Below are positions 1-13,100 of a stretch of 64,000 nt of DNA, in pieces. Below the pieces are notes generated by a model. That model saw only the letters and a program-made list of their open reading frames with translations, did not search any database and had not been told where the DNA came from. The translations under genes were made by a program, and so were the position numbers. Positions within the stretch are counted from its first letter, which is position 1. The number at the start of each line of letters is the position of its first letter. Origin of the DNA: Nectonema munidae (taxonomy: Eukaryota > Nematomorpha > Nectonematoida > Nectonematidae). Location of the stretch: positions 570,001-634,000 of the forward strand of contig JAUIRK010000142.1 in NCBI GenBank assembly GCA_030549495.1, written 5' to 3'.

Positions 1-1509
1 TGTTTAAATGGAATTGATGTTGGAAACTTTTTTTTAACTTTCACACAAATCCAATTCTACACACGCATTCCTCGTTAAATAAGTGAACAGGCCTTAGATG
101 TTTTAATGAGTCTTGCTTGTATTGGTTAGAAGCATACCCGATGGAATTATTCATCATTTTTTCAAGCACATATTGAACCGAAAAAATTTATCCTCGCCTT
201 GCCCATTCATGTGCCTCACTCTTTATCAGTTCAATGCTTTGAAGCCTTTTCTAGAAGAACAGCAGGATCTTACCAAAAAATTAGCTGTGATTTGTAGATG
301 TTTATATTCAGTTTTAGTTTATTAAGGTTTTCTTTGCTGTTGGAAGTCCTATTGGTTTTCAACGTGTTGAAATGTTTTTTGCATTAACCATGCCAAGAAA
401 GAGCTTATATCTTCCTTCCATTTACTTGATTTCAATTTGGTTCTATGCTATTGACCTCAATACAAGTTCCAAGTTCAAAGTTGAAGCACATTTCGTTGCA
501 CAAAATGAATTCGTGGTCCCTAAAAGCAGAAGCAAGTAAAAGGCCAGTCCTCAAAAAGTCAAGACTCAGTCCTCACAAAGTGAAGAAGTTGATTTATTAA
601 TGAAGGAATCCCCACTTTTTTGACTGTGAATCTTGAACAGATAGACACTCTTATTTTTCATGTTTATCATTCCATTTTTATTAATCCTTTTTTGCATGCA
701 GTTTCCTTTACTTGCTCTAAAACTATTTAACTTTGTCAACTAATTTAAAAGATCAATTTTGGAATTTAATTAAATCTCTCTATGAGTGTTACTAAACTCA
801 AAATGAGATCATTCATCATAGCTTTGAATCGGTAGTTTAAGAGTGATTGCGTCGATAGAGAAAACAGCAAGTTCTTGATTAATGAGTTCTGTCACGAAGG
901 ATTTCATACAATCAGTGAGAGAGGATTAAAATTTTTGCATATTCAAATGAACGTAATTAAAATTCAACGTTTAAGGTCATTCCTTGACACCTTTCAAAAA
1001 CTTGTAAAAAGTTAATCCAGTCTTGAACACTTCCAATTTGTTCGAATCATAAAGTGAAGGAATTTCTTTTTCCGTACATCTAGTTTATTTCATTTTCAAA
1101 AATACTATTTACCTCATCATATCTAATTCATAAATATGTCCCAAAACAAAACTCATTAATTTTTGAAGCTGAAAAATGCAATGTTTCAGAGTGTTGATTA
1201 TCATCATCCAGTTTACACAATAAATGGAAAAGCCTCCTAAATTCTAACCTTGATAAGGTTACGTGTTTATTGTATATATATAAAATACAATTAACAAAGT
1301 AAGATAGATTTTACAGAAGCTTTAAAATTTCTAGAGCCATTGAGATTAAGCCTAGAATAGAAACAATTGACGAGGAAGAACGTTTTATTTTTGAACAATT
1401 TGCGGAATATGCAATAAGTGATTAGAACGAGTAAAGTGTTCATGTATTAAGTTGTAGAGCACAAAGTAGGAATTGAAGAATCCATTTTTGTAGCAAGATT
1501 TTTAATAAA

Positions 1510-1760
1510 AATTAAAATGTGACAGTAGGTTAAATGGTTGGAGCATATTCAGAATGTTAATGGCAAAATTTCAGAAGTTTGTGGGATTTTACAAAGACTA
1601 AAAAGTACTCTTCCTATTAATATAAAACTATTAATTTATCATTTTTATTCTACCTCATCTAAACTATCGCTTGATCATATGGGACATTGTAATCTTTCAA
1701 CTTTGATTAAGTCTCAGAAAAAAGCGACTTATACATGGTGTTTACTTGTTATCACATACA
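1510..1760 (+). mobile_element. LINE fragment, distal part of reverse transcriptase ORF
   Basis: The frame gives EHIQNVNGKISEVCGILQRL, then LPINIKLLIYHFY, followed by QKKA. This is the spacing typical of the region after the RT catalytic core in LINEs (HI..KIS...GIL.RLK..LP...L...Y......QKKA). It is short, has no preserved ends and cannot be assigned to a clade. Confidence 0.55.
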
Positions 1761-4700
1761 AACCATCTTTTCTTTGAATCTAAAATACTCAAATTGAATG
1801 ATCTTTATGAATATAACCTTGAATATCTTTGATAAAATGATCCAATTTTAGCGCCACTGATATTCAATATAAATTACAAAATGAAAAACTGGCTCTCCTA
1901 CTTCATTATTAATGCTCAAAGTTTTAACAAACACTCGAATATAAACTTTCCCATTCTTGAAGCAACAATAATTTACACTGGATTGATTTTTATTATTTAA
2001 ACTTGGACATTGCCTCGTACAAAAAGGAAGATAAAAAATTGTACATAAAAAAGTGTCCATTTGAATGTGTTGTGGAAGATTGCTATTGATGCTCTTTCAT
2101 TTGTTGCTTTGACTACCGATAAAACTAAAATAACTCATATATATATATATAGACATCTATTTTGAAGATGCTCTCTGGCCTTTTCAATTTACACGATTTC
2201 CCTTTATATATCATGTAGTCTATCCTAGGCATTTAAAGTTGTTTACTGATTTATGAGAATAAAAATGGAAAAAATCGACTATGTTCATTTTTATCTTTTG
2301 AATATCCCGCAAAAAATCAAATCTCTATCTTATTTTGCAAAATAAATCTTCTTCTTCTTCTAATTGATAACTTTGGAATATTTTTCTCTTTAATAAAATT
2401 AATCTATTTTATTAATCTTCATATACATTTGGTTGACTAAATAATGTTGTATTCGATTTTTAAAATATTCGTAAACTTAATACTTTCAACGTTGTATACG
2501 TATATCAAAGTTCTTTTGGCAAATTATTTTATACTGTTCACGTTCAACATGAAATGCAATGCAAGCGACAATGTTGTTGTTTCAACTTTTTGTTTCGTTT
2601 GATTTCTATGAATACAAATATAGAAGAAGAGTCTTTATTGTGGGTATTGATCTAGACAGAATATATTTTGTTTTGGAATCGGTGTAGACAGTCTTCTCTC
2701 TTATTAAAGCATAGAAATGGTGGAAAAGAAGGGATTGATGGGCGTAGTTTTTAATAAAATTTTCATTGAAAAAGGGCTAACAAGTGTTGCAAGTTCACTT
2801 TTTCCTTAATTTTGGGCATGACTTTTATTGAAAAAAATGAAAAATATGCTAAAATTTTTTAAAAAAGTAAACATTTAATATGAAATAATTTAAAAAAAGA
2901 AAAAAATGCATATTTTTTAATAATCTATATCTAAAATTATTGTTAAAATTTGGAAATTTTATTCCCTTAACTTTTGGGAAGATGTATATGAAAAAGGTAA
3001 ATATTTTTACATTAAATTATAGAAAACTGAGAGCTATAAAAGATAAAACTATGTTTTAATTCAAATTTTTCAATGTTAAAGCTTTTAGAAATTTTTACAG
3101 GTTATTTTTAGCAACATTTATATGTGTAAGTAAATACAAATATTGTGAAATTAAGAGAACATTTTTTTTTCAAATTTTAAAAATTTTCCAACAAAATTCA
3201 AGAAATTATCTATTATTTATTGCAATAAAGGAAAAAAAGACTTTTTTGAGAAAAAAACATTTCAAAAAGTATAGAAAAATTTGAATTAAAAAAACATCTC
3301 AGAGTAGTCAAAGGTATATTCATGTATTTTCCATGAAAAAAAAGTATTTTTCCTAAAGTATGTATGTATGTATGATAAACCTTGTTTGAATGGGTTGAGA
3401 TCATCGTTACGCTCGTTGAACATTTTAATGAGTTTTATATCTCTATGAATAATAAATAATAATTTTTGCAATTTCCTCAAATAAAATAAGATTTTGACAT
3501 GTGATATTAAAAATATTGAAAATGTCTACAATCTTTAGAGGAGAATTGTCAAGATAGACAACTAATTAAAGATGGAGAACTAAGAATATTGAATTTAGTT
3601 ATAGAGAAATTTTAATTAAAATATTGATTAAAGGCTGGGACTCTAACTGGGGTTATCGAAAAAGAATTCATCATCTTTGGTTAAATAATAATTAAATTTA
3701 TCTGTATTGAATTTTAAATTTAGATATTGCATTGCTCAAAAAGACAACAAAGTCAGACAAATTAGAAATATATTATGAATAATATATTCAAATTTAATAT
3801 ATAATAATTTATGCGAATGTACATATTTGGAAGGAAAGAAATGTTCAAAGGGTACTTTGGCATTATATTACTAATGTAAAGTAGGACATTATGTTCAAAA
3901 AGTGCGTCTTAACTTTAAAAATAGGATTATGCTTAACGTTAAGAAATGGATTTGGATTAGGATTTGGGTAAGCAGAAAATCATGAGACTAACAAATTAAT
4001 TAACTAAGCGCCTGACAAAATAAATCAATAAAAATTTATAATATCATTTCATTTCTACAATTTCAACCCCAACTAAACTTAATCCAGAATTCTGCCAAGC
4101 TTATAGAAGCTTCTGCCACTCATTCATTAGCGTAGAAATATTTTCCAAAAAGGACTTATTCAGCAAAGTTAGCTTCCATGTTCAACACAACTTTTTGCTT
4201 TACTCCTTTGAATAGCAGCAACCATTCTGATTCTAATGATTGATATTACCACAACTTTTTCTGTGTCTGCTTATGTTCCATGAAAGAATTGTCGATGCAT
4301 TGAAGGAGTGCTCTATTTGATCTTTTATTGGTTTGTGTGTTCGTTCACATCCTCAACACTCAAATTTTAACTATAACAATAACAGTAATGATCATCATCA
4401 TCATCATCATCATCAGAATAGGAAATGAGTTTTTGCCGTTATTTTCGCGCAAGGCAGCACAGAAGTGCAATGTCATCAACGCAAAATGCTAATTTTAGCT
4501 GCATCATCTTCAACGCTTAATCTCCATCTTATTTCCTTCTCTGCCTTTTTGAAGCGTGATTAACTTTTCTATTTTTATGAAAACATTCAATATTTTATGA
4601 GACTTTTGAACTTAATGAATTATTTCAAAATAACTCTAAACGTTTTTGCACGTTTTGTGGTGTCATTTTGTAAATAAGTAACAAATTTTACAATAAGAGA

Positions 4701-5032
4701 GAGAGAGATTATAACGTGGAAAACTTTGACAAAACTCACAATATGATTGATTTTAGATTAAAAATTCTGTATATTAAAATATGTGTTATATCAAGTCATA
4801 TCATCAGCCTTCAATGCATTAAACTCATTAAATAATTCCCTTTAACTAACAATGTCCTTGTCTAAGTTATAAAACTCTATGCTAGTTAGCGAAATAACTT
4901 GGTTAAGAAATATCACCTGATTATACCCAACTTTCATTATAGCTTCTTTACGAAAGCATAAACCTGTAGGAATAACCAAAAACGCTAAATTTTGTTTCTC
5001 AGAAGTTATAGTTAAGTTTATGTTGTACATAC

Positions 5033-5747
5033 TAGAGCTTCTGTCTCGAGATTTCTCGAGAATTTTAGAATTTTTTTATTTCTTGATTCTCGAGAAATTT
5101 TTGTCGAGACGAAAGAATTTAAAAAAATTTTTTATTACTGAAAACATGTTAAATTTTGAATAAATATTAATAAAAAATAAATAATTATGTGTAATGCACG
5201 ATCAACTTTTGAATATTCAAATTTTGAAGAAATTTCAGAATGTGCAAAAAATATTTTTGATAAAATTTTTTCTCATTATTCGGAGCATGGAACTGTTATA
5301 CAAGAAAGCCAAATTCAAGTCCAATCTGTTGATGAGTTTGAAGAAGAATCTCTAACTCAAAGTTTAAATAGAGAAATTAAAGAATTCATGTATGATAAAA
5401 AAGAAGAAAAAGTTAGTACAATAGAAGAAGAACTACAGATGTTCAAACAAAACAAAAATTTTGATTTATCAGAATCGATGCAATTGTTAAAAAATTCTCT
5501 TTTATGCATCCAACCAACTTCTTGTCAATGCGGAAGAATTTTATCTTCAAAACGATTGAGTTTGAAAAACGAAACTTTAAATGCTCTTGTTTTTTTAAAA
5601 AGTTATTTCACTAAAAAAACAAAATATTTTTTTCGTAAAATATTTTTAATATTTTTTAACTTCTCGAAAATTTTCTCGTGTCTCGATAATCATATATTTT
5701 TTCTCGTTTCTTGAGAATTAAATTTTATCGAGAAATCAGAAGCTCTA
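5033..5747 (+). mobile_element. hAT-type element with residual transposase C-terminus
   Basis: It is bounded by a perfect 8-bp target duplication GTACATAC (5025-5032 and 5748-5755). The inverted ends are TAGAGCTTCTG, followed by clusters of TCTCGAG-like motifs on both sides. The open frame at 5187-5714 contains a stretch ending LLCIQPTS, then RLSLKNETLNALVFLKSYF, which fits the hAT dimerisation domain of transposase. The catalytic core is absent, so it is an internally deleted, non-autonomous copy. The exact duplication suggests a fairly recent insertion. Confidence 0.88.
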
Positions 5748-6954
5748 GTACATACATATATTAGGTATAGAACATATGTGTGTATAAAAGAAACTGCCAT
5801 TTAAAAAATTTTCATGTAAGGAGTCTATATGATTTATACTGAAGTAACTCTGGCACATTTTTAGCAAATGAAAAAAACATGATGCTACGAGATTTGGGAG
5901 GATTAATTTTTACAGTATTATCTGAGAACCAAGAGAATATTAAACTGGCAAGTTACATATAAATATAATCATTGGAAATAGTATTTATACAGATAATATA
6001 ATAGTAAGATCCCTAATGTAAATACTAAATTATAGAGGGGTTAATATATAGATCCTTGATGTGATCCTGATAAAAAAGGGTTTGGTAGAAGATGAATGAT
6101 TATTTGTAAAAACGGCTTGCTATCTATTTTTGAGATATGATTTTAAGAAAGGAGAAGTTTAAACTTACTTCATTTTTAGATTCTATAATAAGAGAACCAT
6201 TTTACTAACAAAAAAGAATGAAATATATTTGTTGAAAGCGATTTCCTAAAACCGCATTCATATTTAGAAAGAAATTGTTTTCTGCCACATATTAATTGAT
6301 ATCAAGAAATATAAGTTTTTCAAACATTTTAGAAATAGAACTTTAAGTCTATAATTAGATCCATCCAATGCTTAACCTTTTTCCGTTTTAGGATTTTAAA
6401 ACATCTGGAAACAGTGCATAACGCTGATTCTTCAGTCATAAGTTTTTCATTGCTTTCTGGAGGTGGTTGAGTAGAAAAATTGCTTTTCAAAACAAAGTTA
6501 ATAATTTTTCAAGAAGATTCATTACTTTGACACTTTTCAAACAAGTTTTCAAAAAAGATTTTTTCAAATGTTTAACAAAGTGCTTTGCTTGATTTCTGAA
6601 ATGCAAAACTTTCTTCTTAAGAATATATTTTGGTTGTCTTTTTTCCATTTAAAATAAACTTTGTCACTTTTTTGAATTAAAATTAATAGATCATCTGTAG
6701 CCCAGTTTTGCTCTATATTTATTGCAAAATAATGTTAAAGTTTTTTCGCAACCACGGAGTAATAAAAAGAGTCAATCATAATTTAGAACTGGATTTATAA
6801 ATTTTCTCCTTATTAAAGCAAATTTTTTAAATGCTCTGAATGACAAGTATATTTAAGTTTTGTTAAGAACACATGATCAGCGGATATTGTAGTAAATAGA
6901 TGATTAGCCTATGAAATTGATGCCTTACTTTTAATGGAATTTGTTTGGTTTTAG

Positions 6955-7124
6955 GATCCATCAATCAACTTGAAAGCCACTACAACGACAAAGATTTCAA
7001 AAAGACGACGTGTAAGAGTGATTCTTCATTGGCTGAAAGTTACATATCTGGAGTGGTTGGAGCTCCTTCCAGTGTCACTTCAATCCAAGTGGCAAATTTA
7101 CTTAGATTGTTCAAAATTCCACAG
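6955..7124 (+). CDS. mGluR: mGluR exon: ligand-binding domain, serine cluster
   Basis: The exon follows the acceptor ttttag and ends at CAG before gtttcg. It encodes [19 protein letters not shown] and RLFKIPQ, which match the family stretch ending IPQ in lobe 1. It starts in phase 1 and ends in phase 0. The conserved continuation (ISYAST in relatives) is absent here, so another exon must follow before 12880. Confidence 0.9.
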
Positions 7125-10100
7125 GTTTCGGACTTTTTACAACATATATCATCACTTAGATAAATTTTGCAATCTAAATTATAAAATTAAACATTAAACA
7201 TAGAACAAGATGATACTGTAAATCGAAGCAAATATATACTCTATAAAATAAAGCTAATGCCATTTCAAAGTTCTTCAAATGTAAAAGTTCTTTCATACCT
7301 TGCGTATATGCACGCACCAGCAAATATTAAAATTCAAGGTTGCGAAGCAGGATATAGAAGGCAAAGTAGGAGGAAATAATTGAATTAGAATGGGTGTGAT
7401 TGTGTGTTTCCATTTTTAATGAAAACTCAGAAAATGGGACTGCTAGCACAAATGAAGTGGGTCAGTAAATATAAGACGCCTTCCAAATTCCTTAAAGTTG
7501 ATGCCCTAGCGAATTTGACGATGATCGTGAAGAAGCTGAAAAGAAGAAATTAAAAAATATAAAAATACCTTGACCGGCAGAAGTGCCACTCTAATCCATT
7601 CCCTTTCCTATTCTTATTGGAAAGATAACAATCCCAAGATATAAAAGTCTAAATTATTAAATTAAAAATTAATTAATTTAATTAATTATTAATTTAAGCT
7701 CTAAATTTATTTTTAAACACAATTCCCGTCATGGATGTGAAGATTTTTGGCTAAACTTTAGTAAAAAGTACAGTTTCATCTTTTTCATATATAAATTTTG
7801 CTAATACAAAAATTCCTAACATTTATGTTCTTTCACAAGAGAGCAGCAATTGCTATTGCTTTGACTCAAACCCTGACCCTTTTCCTTTGATCATTTTGAA
7901 AAACTTTACTGTAATATTATTGCATATTAAAGATGTGAAATTTTAAGTTCATTCAAAATTTGTATCACTAAAAAGTGTTGAAAATGAAATAAAATTTATT
8001 GAAATGAAATATATTTATTTCGAAATTCTTCTATCCAGCATTTTAATTCAGAGATGGAAGTATCTAAATGAATATGTTTGAAAAGGAGGAATAAACTTAT
8101 TTAAAAAGTTAAAAAATTTTTACATCCAATATTAGGGTAAAGTTTTTCAAAATTAGCAAAGAAAAAGTTTGATGTTTCAGATTAGAGCAATGGCAATTTT
8201 CCGCCTTACAATTTTCTCCATGCCAGGTTAACCACAGTGGCAATTTGGTTATCAAGTCATAAAAGTGCTGGATCCACACTTTAATTTTAGACAACTCTCA
8301 GAGAACTTTATTAAACTTTTCAGAGGCCCATCCTATATGTGTTTGCCTTCATACATGTTCATACATTCTTCAAGTGGCACTATGTGTGCAGAGTTGAATT
8401 TTAGCAACTCTATCGATGGGAAGTAAAACTTTTAGCGCGGCCATTTTCAATAGACATACTCTCTCTCTCTCTTACGGTTTAGATAAGAGAAAATTCAGGA
8501 AAGATTTTTATTGTTATTTTCGGCCTTTGTAGACTCAAATTTCTCTCTAGGGGGAAATTTACCCCACTTTGGGAAAGTATGATATAGATATCAACGGTGG
8601 ACGCATAATACGCCTCGAAAAATATAGGAAAAATGTATCATCCATCATCCTCATTTTACGTACAGACGCGGTACCCGGACCGAATAAAAATTTTACCAAA
8701 CACACAGTTGGCCGAATGGACTTTTGAGAAGGGCTATTTCAGCGAAAATGTAAATACAATTTGACATTTATCAACACTTCTGCAGCCAATAAAAATTATT
8801 GTGTAAAATGTAAGGATAAAAACAAGTTTATGGCGTATCATCTCAAACATGACAGGATATCAATAAAAGCAACTCAAAATTTATTCACAATTTCCTTTTA
8901 GCCGTTTTGATTCGCTGAGCTATAACATGTGTTGCGCGCGCATCTTTAAGTTTATTAAAAAAAGATAGAAGTACTATTTGTGTTTGTATTTGAGACTCGA
9001 AAATGATATAAGAGCAATGATGTACAGCTTAGTTTATAAGGAGGATGGAGAAACTCATCATGCTGCCTGCATCCTCGCTCACAACATGGATAATTCGCAT
9101 CTGATCTACTAACATTTTCCCTACAAAATCTTTATATTATCTTTTGCAAGATTTGCCCTCCCTGTAAAAGAAGATTGGAATAAAAGGGATTTATGAGGGA
9201 GGGAAGAAACAGTTTTTAGACAAGCTATTAAAATTTGTGATAGAATTGGCATACAAGGGTTTTAGCAATTACTTTTTAAAAATCTGCTTCAAAGAGTGAT
9301 AGTGCATTTTTCCTGTAGCAAGAGTTTCTTGATTAAAGAATGATCAATCATCTTGGTCATCAGAATTATTCAGAGAGCTGAATCTCACACCAAAATACCA
9401 CGACGCACTTGATTGCGTGTGCAGACACACTGGAGTTCTCTTCAAAATATCGCACACCCTTATCGATTATGTACTTCATCGTTTTAAAAATGTGCCATGA
9501 TAAGCCTTGACGTGGACAATCTATACTGCATTCCAAGCCACTCTCCATGAGATAGCGGGTGCACGCCAAAAAGGCAATCTGAGCTGATTTGTTGCCTGCC
9601 TGCTTACTCACTCATTTACTTACAGACGCCTTTATCTCTCAACACAATCTCGCGAATTTCCTTCTCGTTTCACTTCTCCCTAATTATGGAAGAGGCTTTT
9701 GAAAATGAACGTTCACAACGACTCCTCCATCCAAATAATTATAATTTTCTTTTTGCATAAATTACTGAACTAAATGTGCACGATCAAATCAATCGCTTAG
9801 CCTTGTATAACATCCTTTTAATCCATGCCTATACCGTTTCAATTGGAAGTAGAAATTCCATTTTTGGGTGAGATTATGTGTGTCACGGCTGTGAGATTAA
9901 TATCCTCAATTGTAAATTTAATCTATCTCTCCTTCTTGGGCATACATAGCCTATTTCTCAAGAATGCGAATAGCCAATTTTGTTTAATTAAATCCAATAA
10001 ATGAAAAGCATCGGAATCTCACACCACGACACAAATTTTACTCAATCAATTTTATCATTGTTTTTAGTTAATATTTAGATGCTGATTTCAAATATTAAAT

Positions 10101-13100
10101 CCATTTTCTAACACATGAATTTTGTTTCATCTCAAATGTTCATTTAAGGCTGTACGGTATAAAGTATTCCTTTTTGTAGAATTATTTATTGAGTGTTATA
10201 ACTTTAGATCAGGGTTTCTCAACCGGGGTCCAAATGGACCCTAGCGGTCCATATATAATAATTCAGGGGGTCCACAGGTAAAATATTATAAATTGGGTGT
10301 CCACAATAATATTTTGGTGGTCCATGAAGAAAACCATTTTTTTATTATAAATAGTTCGCAATAATAAACTAGACATCGTGAAAAGAGGTGCTTTACGACG
10401 AGCATTGACTTCAATGCAACCAGATACAAAGAAATTGCAGTTGATATTAAGTTGATTTAATGAGATATTCTCATTAAATGTCTTTCTTTTTTTATTATAA
10501 AAACTTTAATTAGAATTTGCTTTCATTTCAATATGAATTCTAAGTATACACTATTTTCTTTAAAAAATTCTATTAGTGAAAAATATAAAATAAATTTTCT
10601 TTGTCCAATTTTTATGAAGGGGTCCACGTCCACTAAGAAAAAAAGAAGAGAAAAAGGGTCCATGAGTAAAAAAAGGTTAAGAAAGACGGCTTTAGATCTC
10701 TAAATAGTCGGTGTTTTAATAAAAAAAAACCACGGAACAAACGCTCTCTTACAAGATGACAAACACTCTTTCTGAATACTCGAAAGAAAATGAATCCTCA
10801 TATTGGAACCTAAGAGATGAAAACTTTCAAGTAAATTTTTCACTTAATCTTTGAAGCTTGCATCTCTCTCTCTCTCTCTCTCTTAAAAAGTCTTTCAAAA
10901 TTAATTTCTTTCTTTTTTCCCTATTTATATTCATTGAGTTCGTTTTTAGCCTTTTAATTTGTGTTACGTCAGAAACAACAGCTTTTATATTTTCATAAAT
11001 TAAGCACAAAATCTTATATACAATATTATTTTATATTTTTTATTTAAAAGTTGGAGTGAGATTTGGTGCAATCAAAAGTTCACTATGAATGATGCAATGA
11101 ATTATTGCTATTTTCGGTTTAAGATTTGCAAGCAGCTTGGCTACAGTTGTTGACATGGCATTAGAAAAAGGAATTTTGACATCTTCAAGAAATTTTAGAA
11201 TGATATTCTAAGCTCAACATTTGCTAAAATTGTACGTGAACTAAACCCGAAGCCAACGTTTTCGATTCTGAGTATCACGGTGTGACTATTGAGTTAGAAC
11301 ATACCAACTTTTGTTCTTATTTAAGTTCAATTATCCTCATTGATTCTAGAAAGGTATTTGTTAATACTTTTGTAATGATGAGGGTGATTTTTTAAAATAC
11401 CGCTTATAAAATATATATTTGCCTTCATATATTCATTTTATCTTTCAAAATTTTAAAGTACCAGAGTTCACTCGTTTAACACCCCTGCCCCGTTCGCCCT
11501 CAGGTATTATGAGTCTAATTTTATGGATTAGCCAGAATTCTTGATTAAAAACATAAATATGATATTTTGCTTTCTGTAGTAATTTAACTGCTCATGGTTT
11601 TGTTTTTGTGTTTAATCTAAATAAAAAATTTTGAGATATATTTCAAATGACTTATTAAAAATTTTTATAACACTAAACTCATTTTCCAAAAATAAATTTT
11701 CTAATTCTTGTTTATCATTTTGATAATATAATACAAATTGAAATTGAATTGAATTTCAAAAATCGATATTTATTTCCTAAAAAAATTTACATCAAAACTA
11801 CTAAAAATGAAAAATGTTCAATTTTTCCTTTATTTTATAACCCTATTACTATGTATTTTATAAAACAAGACAAAACATTCTTAATTTTTTGTACATAACG
11901 CCTTCGACTGATTTATTGATGGCGATAGTGATCGAAAAGTTATCTTTTCAAATTTTAAAACAATAAAAAAAAATTAACTTTTTTTTATAAAAAAATTTAA
12001 TTTAGCAACGAATGGCCCTTTTAAATTTTTTAAGCCAGCATATAATTTATGGATTCTGTTTTGGTAAACAGCTTTGGGAACAAAATATAAAATGCGGATT
12101 TTAAAAACTTTAATCTTTATAATTATTTTGTCAACGGTCCACGACTATCTTGATCTTTTATTCATTTGACCGAAAAAATTAGGAAAAAAAAAGATAAAAT
12201 TTGGGATTTTGGATGAAATATGTCATATGGGGTTTATATTAACATTGCCAAATATATGTCAGTATAGGACATTGTGTATGTTCCGAAGAAAATGTGAAAC
12301 TTTGGAAGTAACTACATTGCTAAACCAAATCTTTAGAAAGAAATCTTAGAAATTTTCTTAGATTATGTGTTATCTATATGCTGCTCGTTCAAAGGTACGA
12401 TTGGTCTCCGTGATTTTATGCTCTCCTTTATTACGTCATTTTCAGACTAATCGATATTAACCCATTTACGGGCAATGTTCCTATTTTGGAACATAAGTAA
12501 TTTCATCTTCGTCTGCTTTTTTCAATGACTTTGAATATAAATCGTCTGCGTTTTTTAGATATCGTCTGCTTTGCTTGGCCTTAAATGGGTTAAGTCAATA
12601 TGCCAATTAGACCTATCAGTTTTTGGCTTAAAGTCTCTGGAAGAATTGGTATTAGTCAAATCACCGTTAGACCAAACTTAAGGCTTAATTCATTGATTAA
12701 CCCTTTGAGGCACAATGGGACACCACCAATGTCCCATATAATAAGAATTGCCTGCTTTATTAAGTATATGAAAAAGTGTTGATAACGACAAGCTCGAGTC
12801 ATTTTCCATTTTTTTCTTTTTGACTGCCTTCTGAAATAACTTTGTATTTTATAGATCAGCTTTTTTTCAACTTCCCCAGAATTGAGTAACAAAGAGCGCT
12901 TTGAATATTTTTCAAGGACGGTGCCATCGGATGAATTTCAAGCGATTGCCATGATTGAACTCATCAAGACGTTTAATTGGACCTACATTTCCGTCATTTA
13001 TGAGGAGTCTAATTACGGTGAAAAAGTAAGAAAACTACGTCTCTCACTCGCTTTAACCATTTTTACTCAAAGTCAGATGTGCTACGCTGCAACATAAAAT

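Larger units (their letters stand above)
1..6954. other. AT-rich non-coding stretch upstream of first visible mGluR exon
   Basis: This is probably receptor intron, because the missing N-terminal exons were not found here. It contains a LINE scrap near 1.5 kb, a hAT-type element at 5033-5747, an (AT)n tract near 2140, a (TATG)n tract near 3358, a trinucleotide (ATC)n tract near 4390-4415 and a short (GA)n tract near 4697. I see nothing else supportable in it. Confidence 0.6.
7125..12879 (+). other. mGluR intron(s), must contain one unlocated small exon
   Basis: The stretch holds a hAT MITE (10210-10689), two TTAA-type MITE copies near 12.5-12.8 kb, (CT)n tracts near 8460 and 10865, and a less AT-rich patch at about 8400-9700 with an unexplained open frame on the - strand. 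Reading phases demand an extra exon of length 3n+1 here; I could not find it with confidence. Confidence 0.7.

Noticed and set aside
5187-5714. Stand-alone host gene of 175 residues
   Set aside because: It lies wholly between inverted ends with a perfect 8-bp duplication and resembles the hAT transposase C-terminus, so it belongs to the mobile element.
9940-9975. Another microexon candidate (IAYFSRM)
   Set aside because: There is no AG acceptor before it or GT donor after it in the right phase.
12350-12411. Candidate for the missing mGluR microexon (33 bases ending TTCAAAG before gtacga)
   Set aside because: It reads [11 protein letters not shown], a weak match, and its phase leads to a stop in the next exon.
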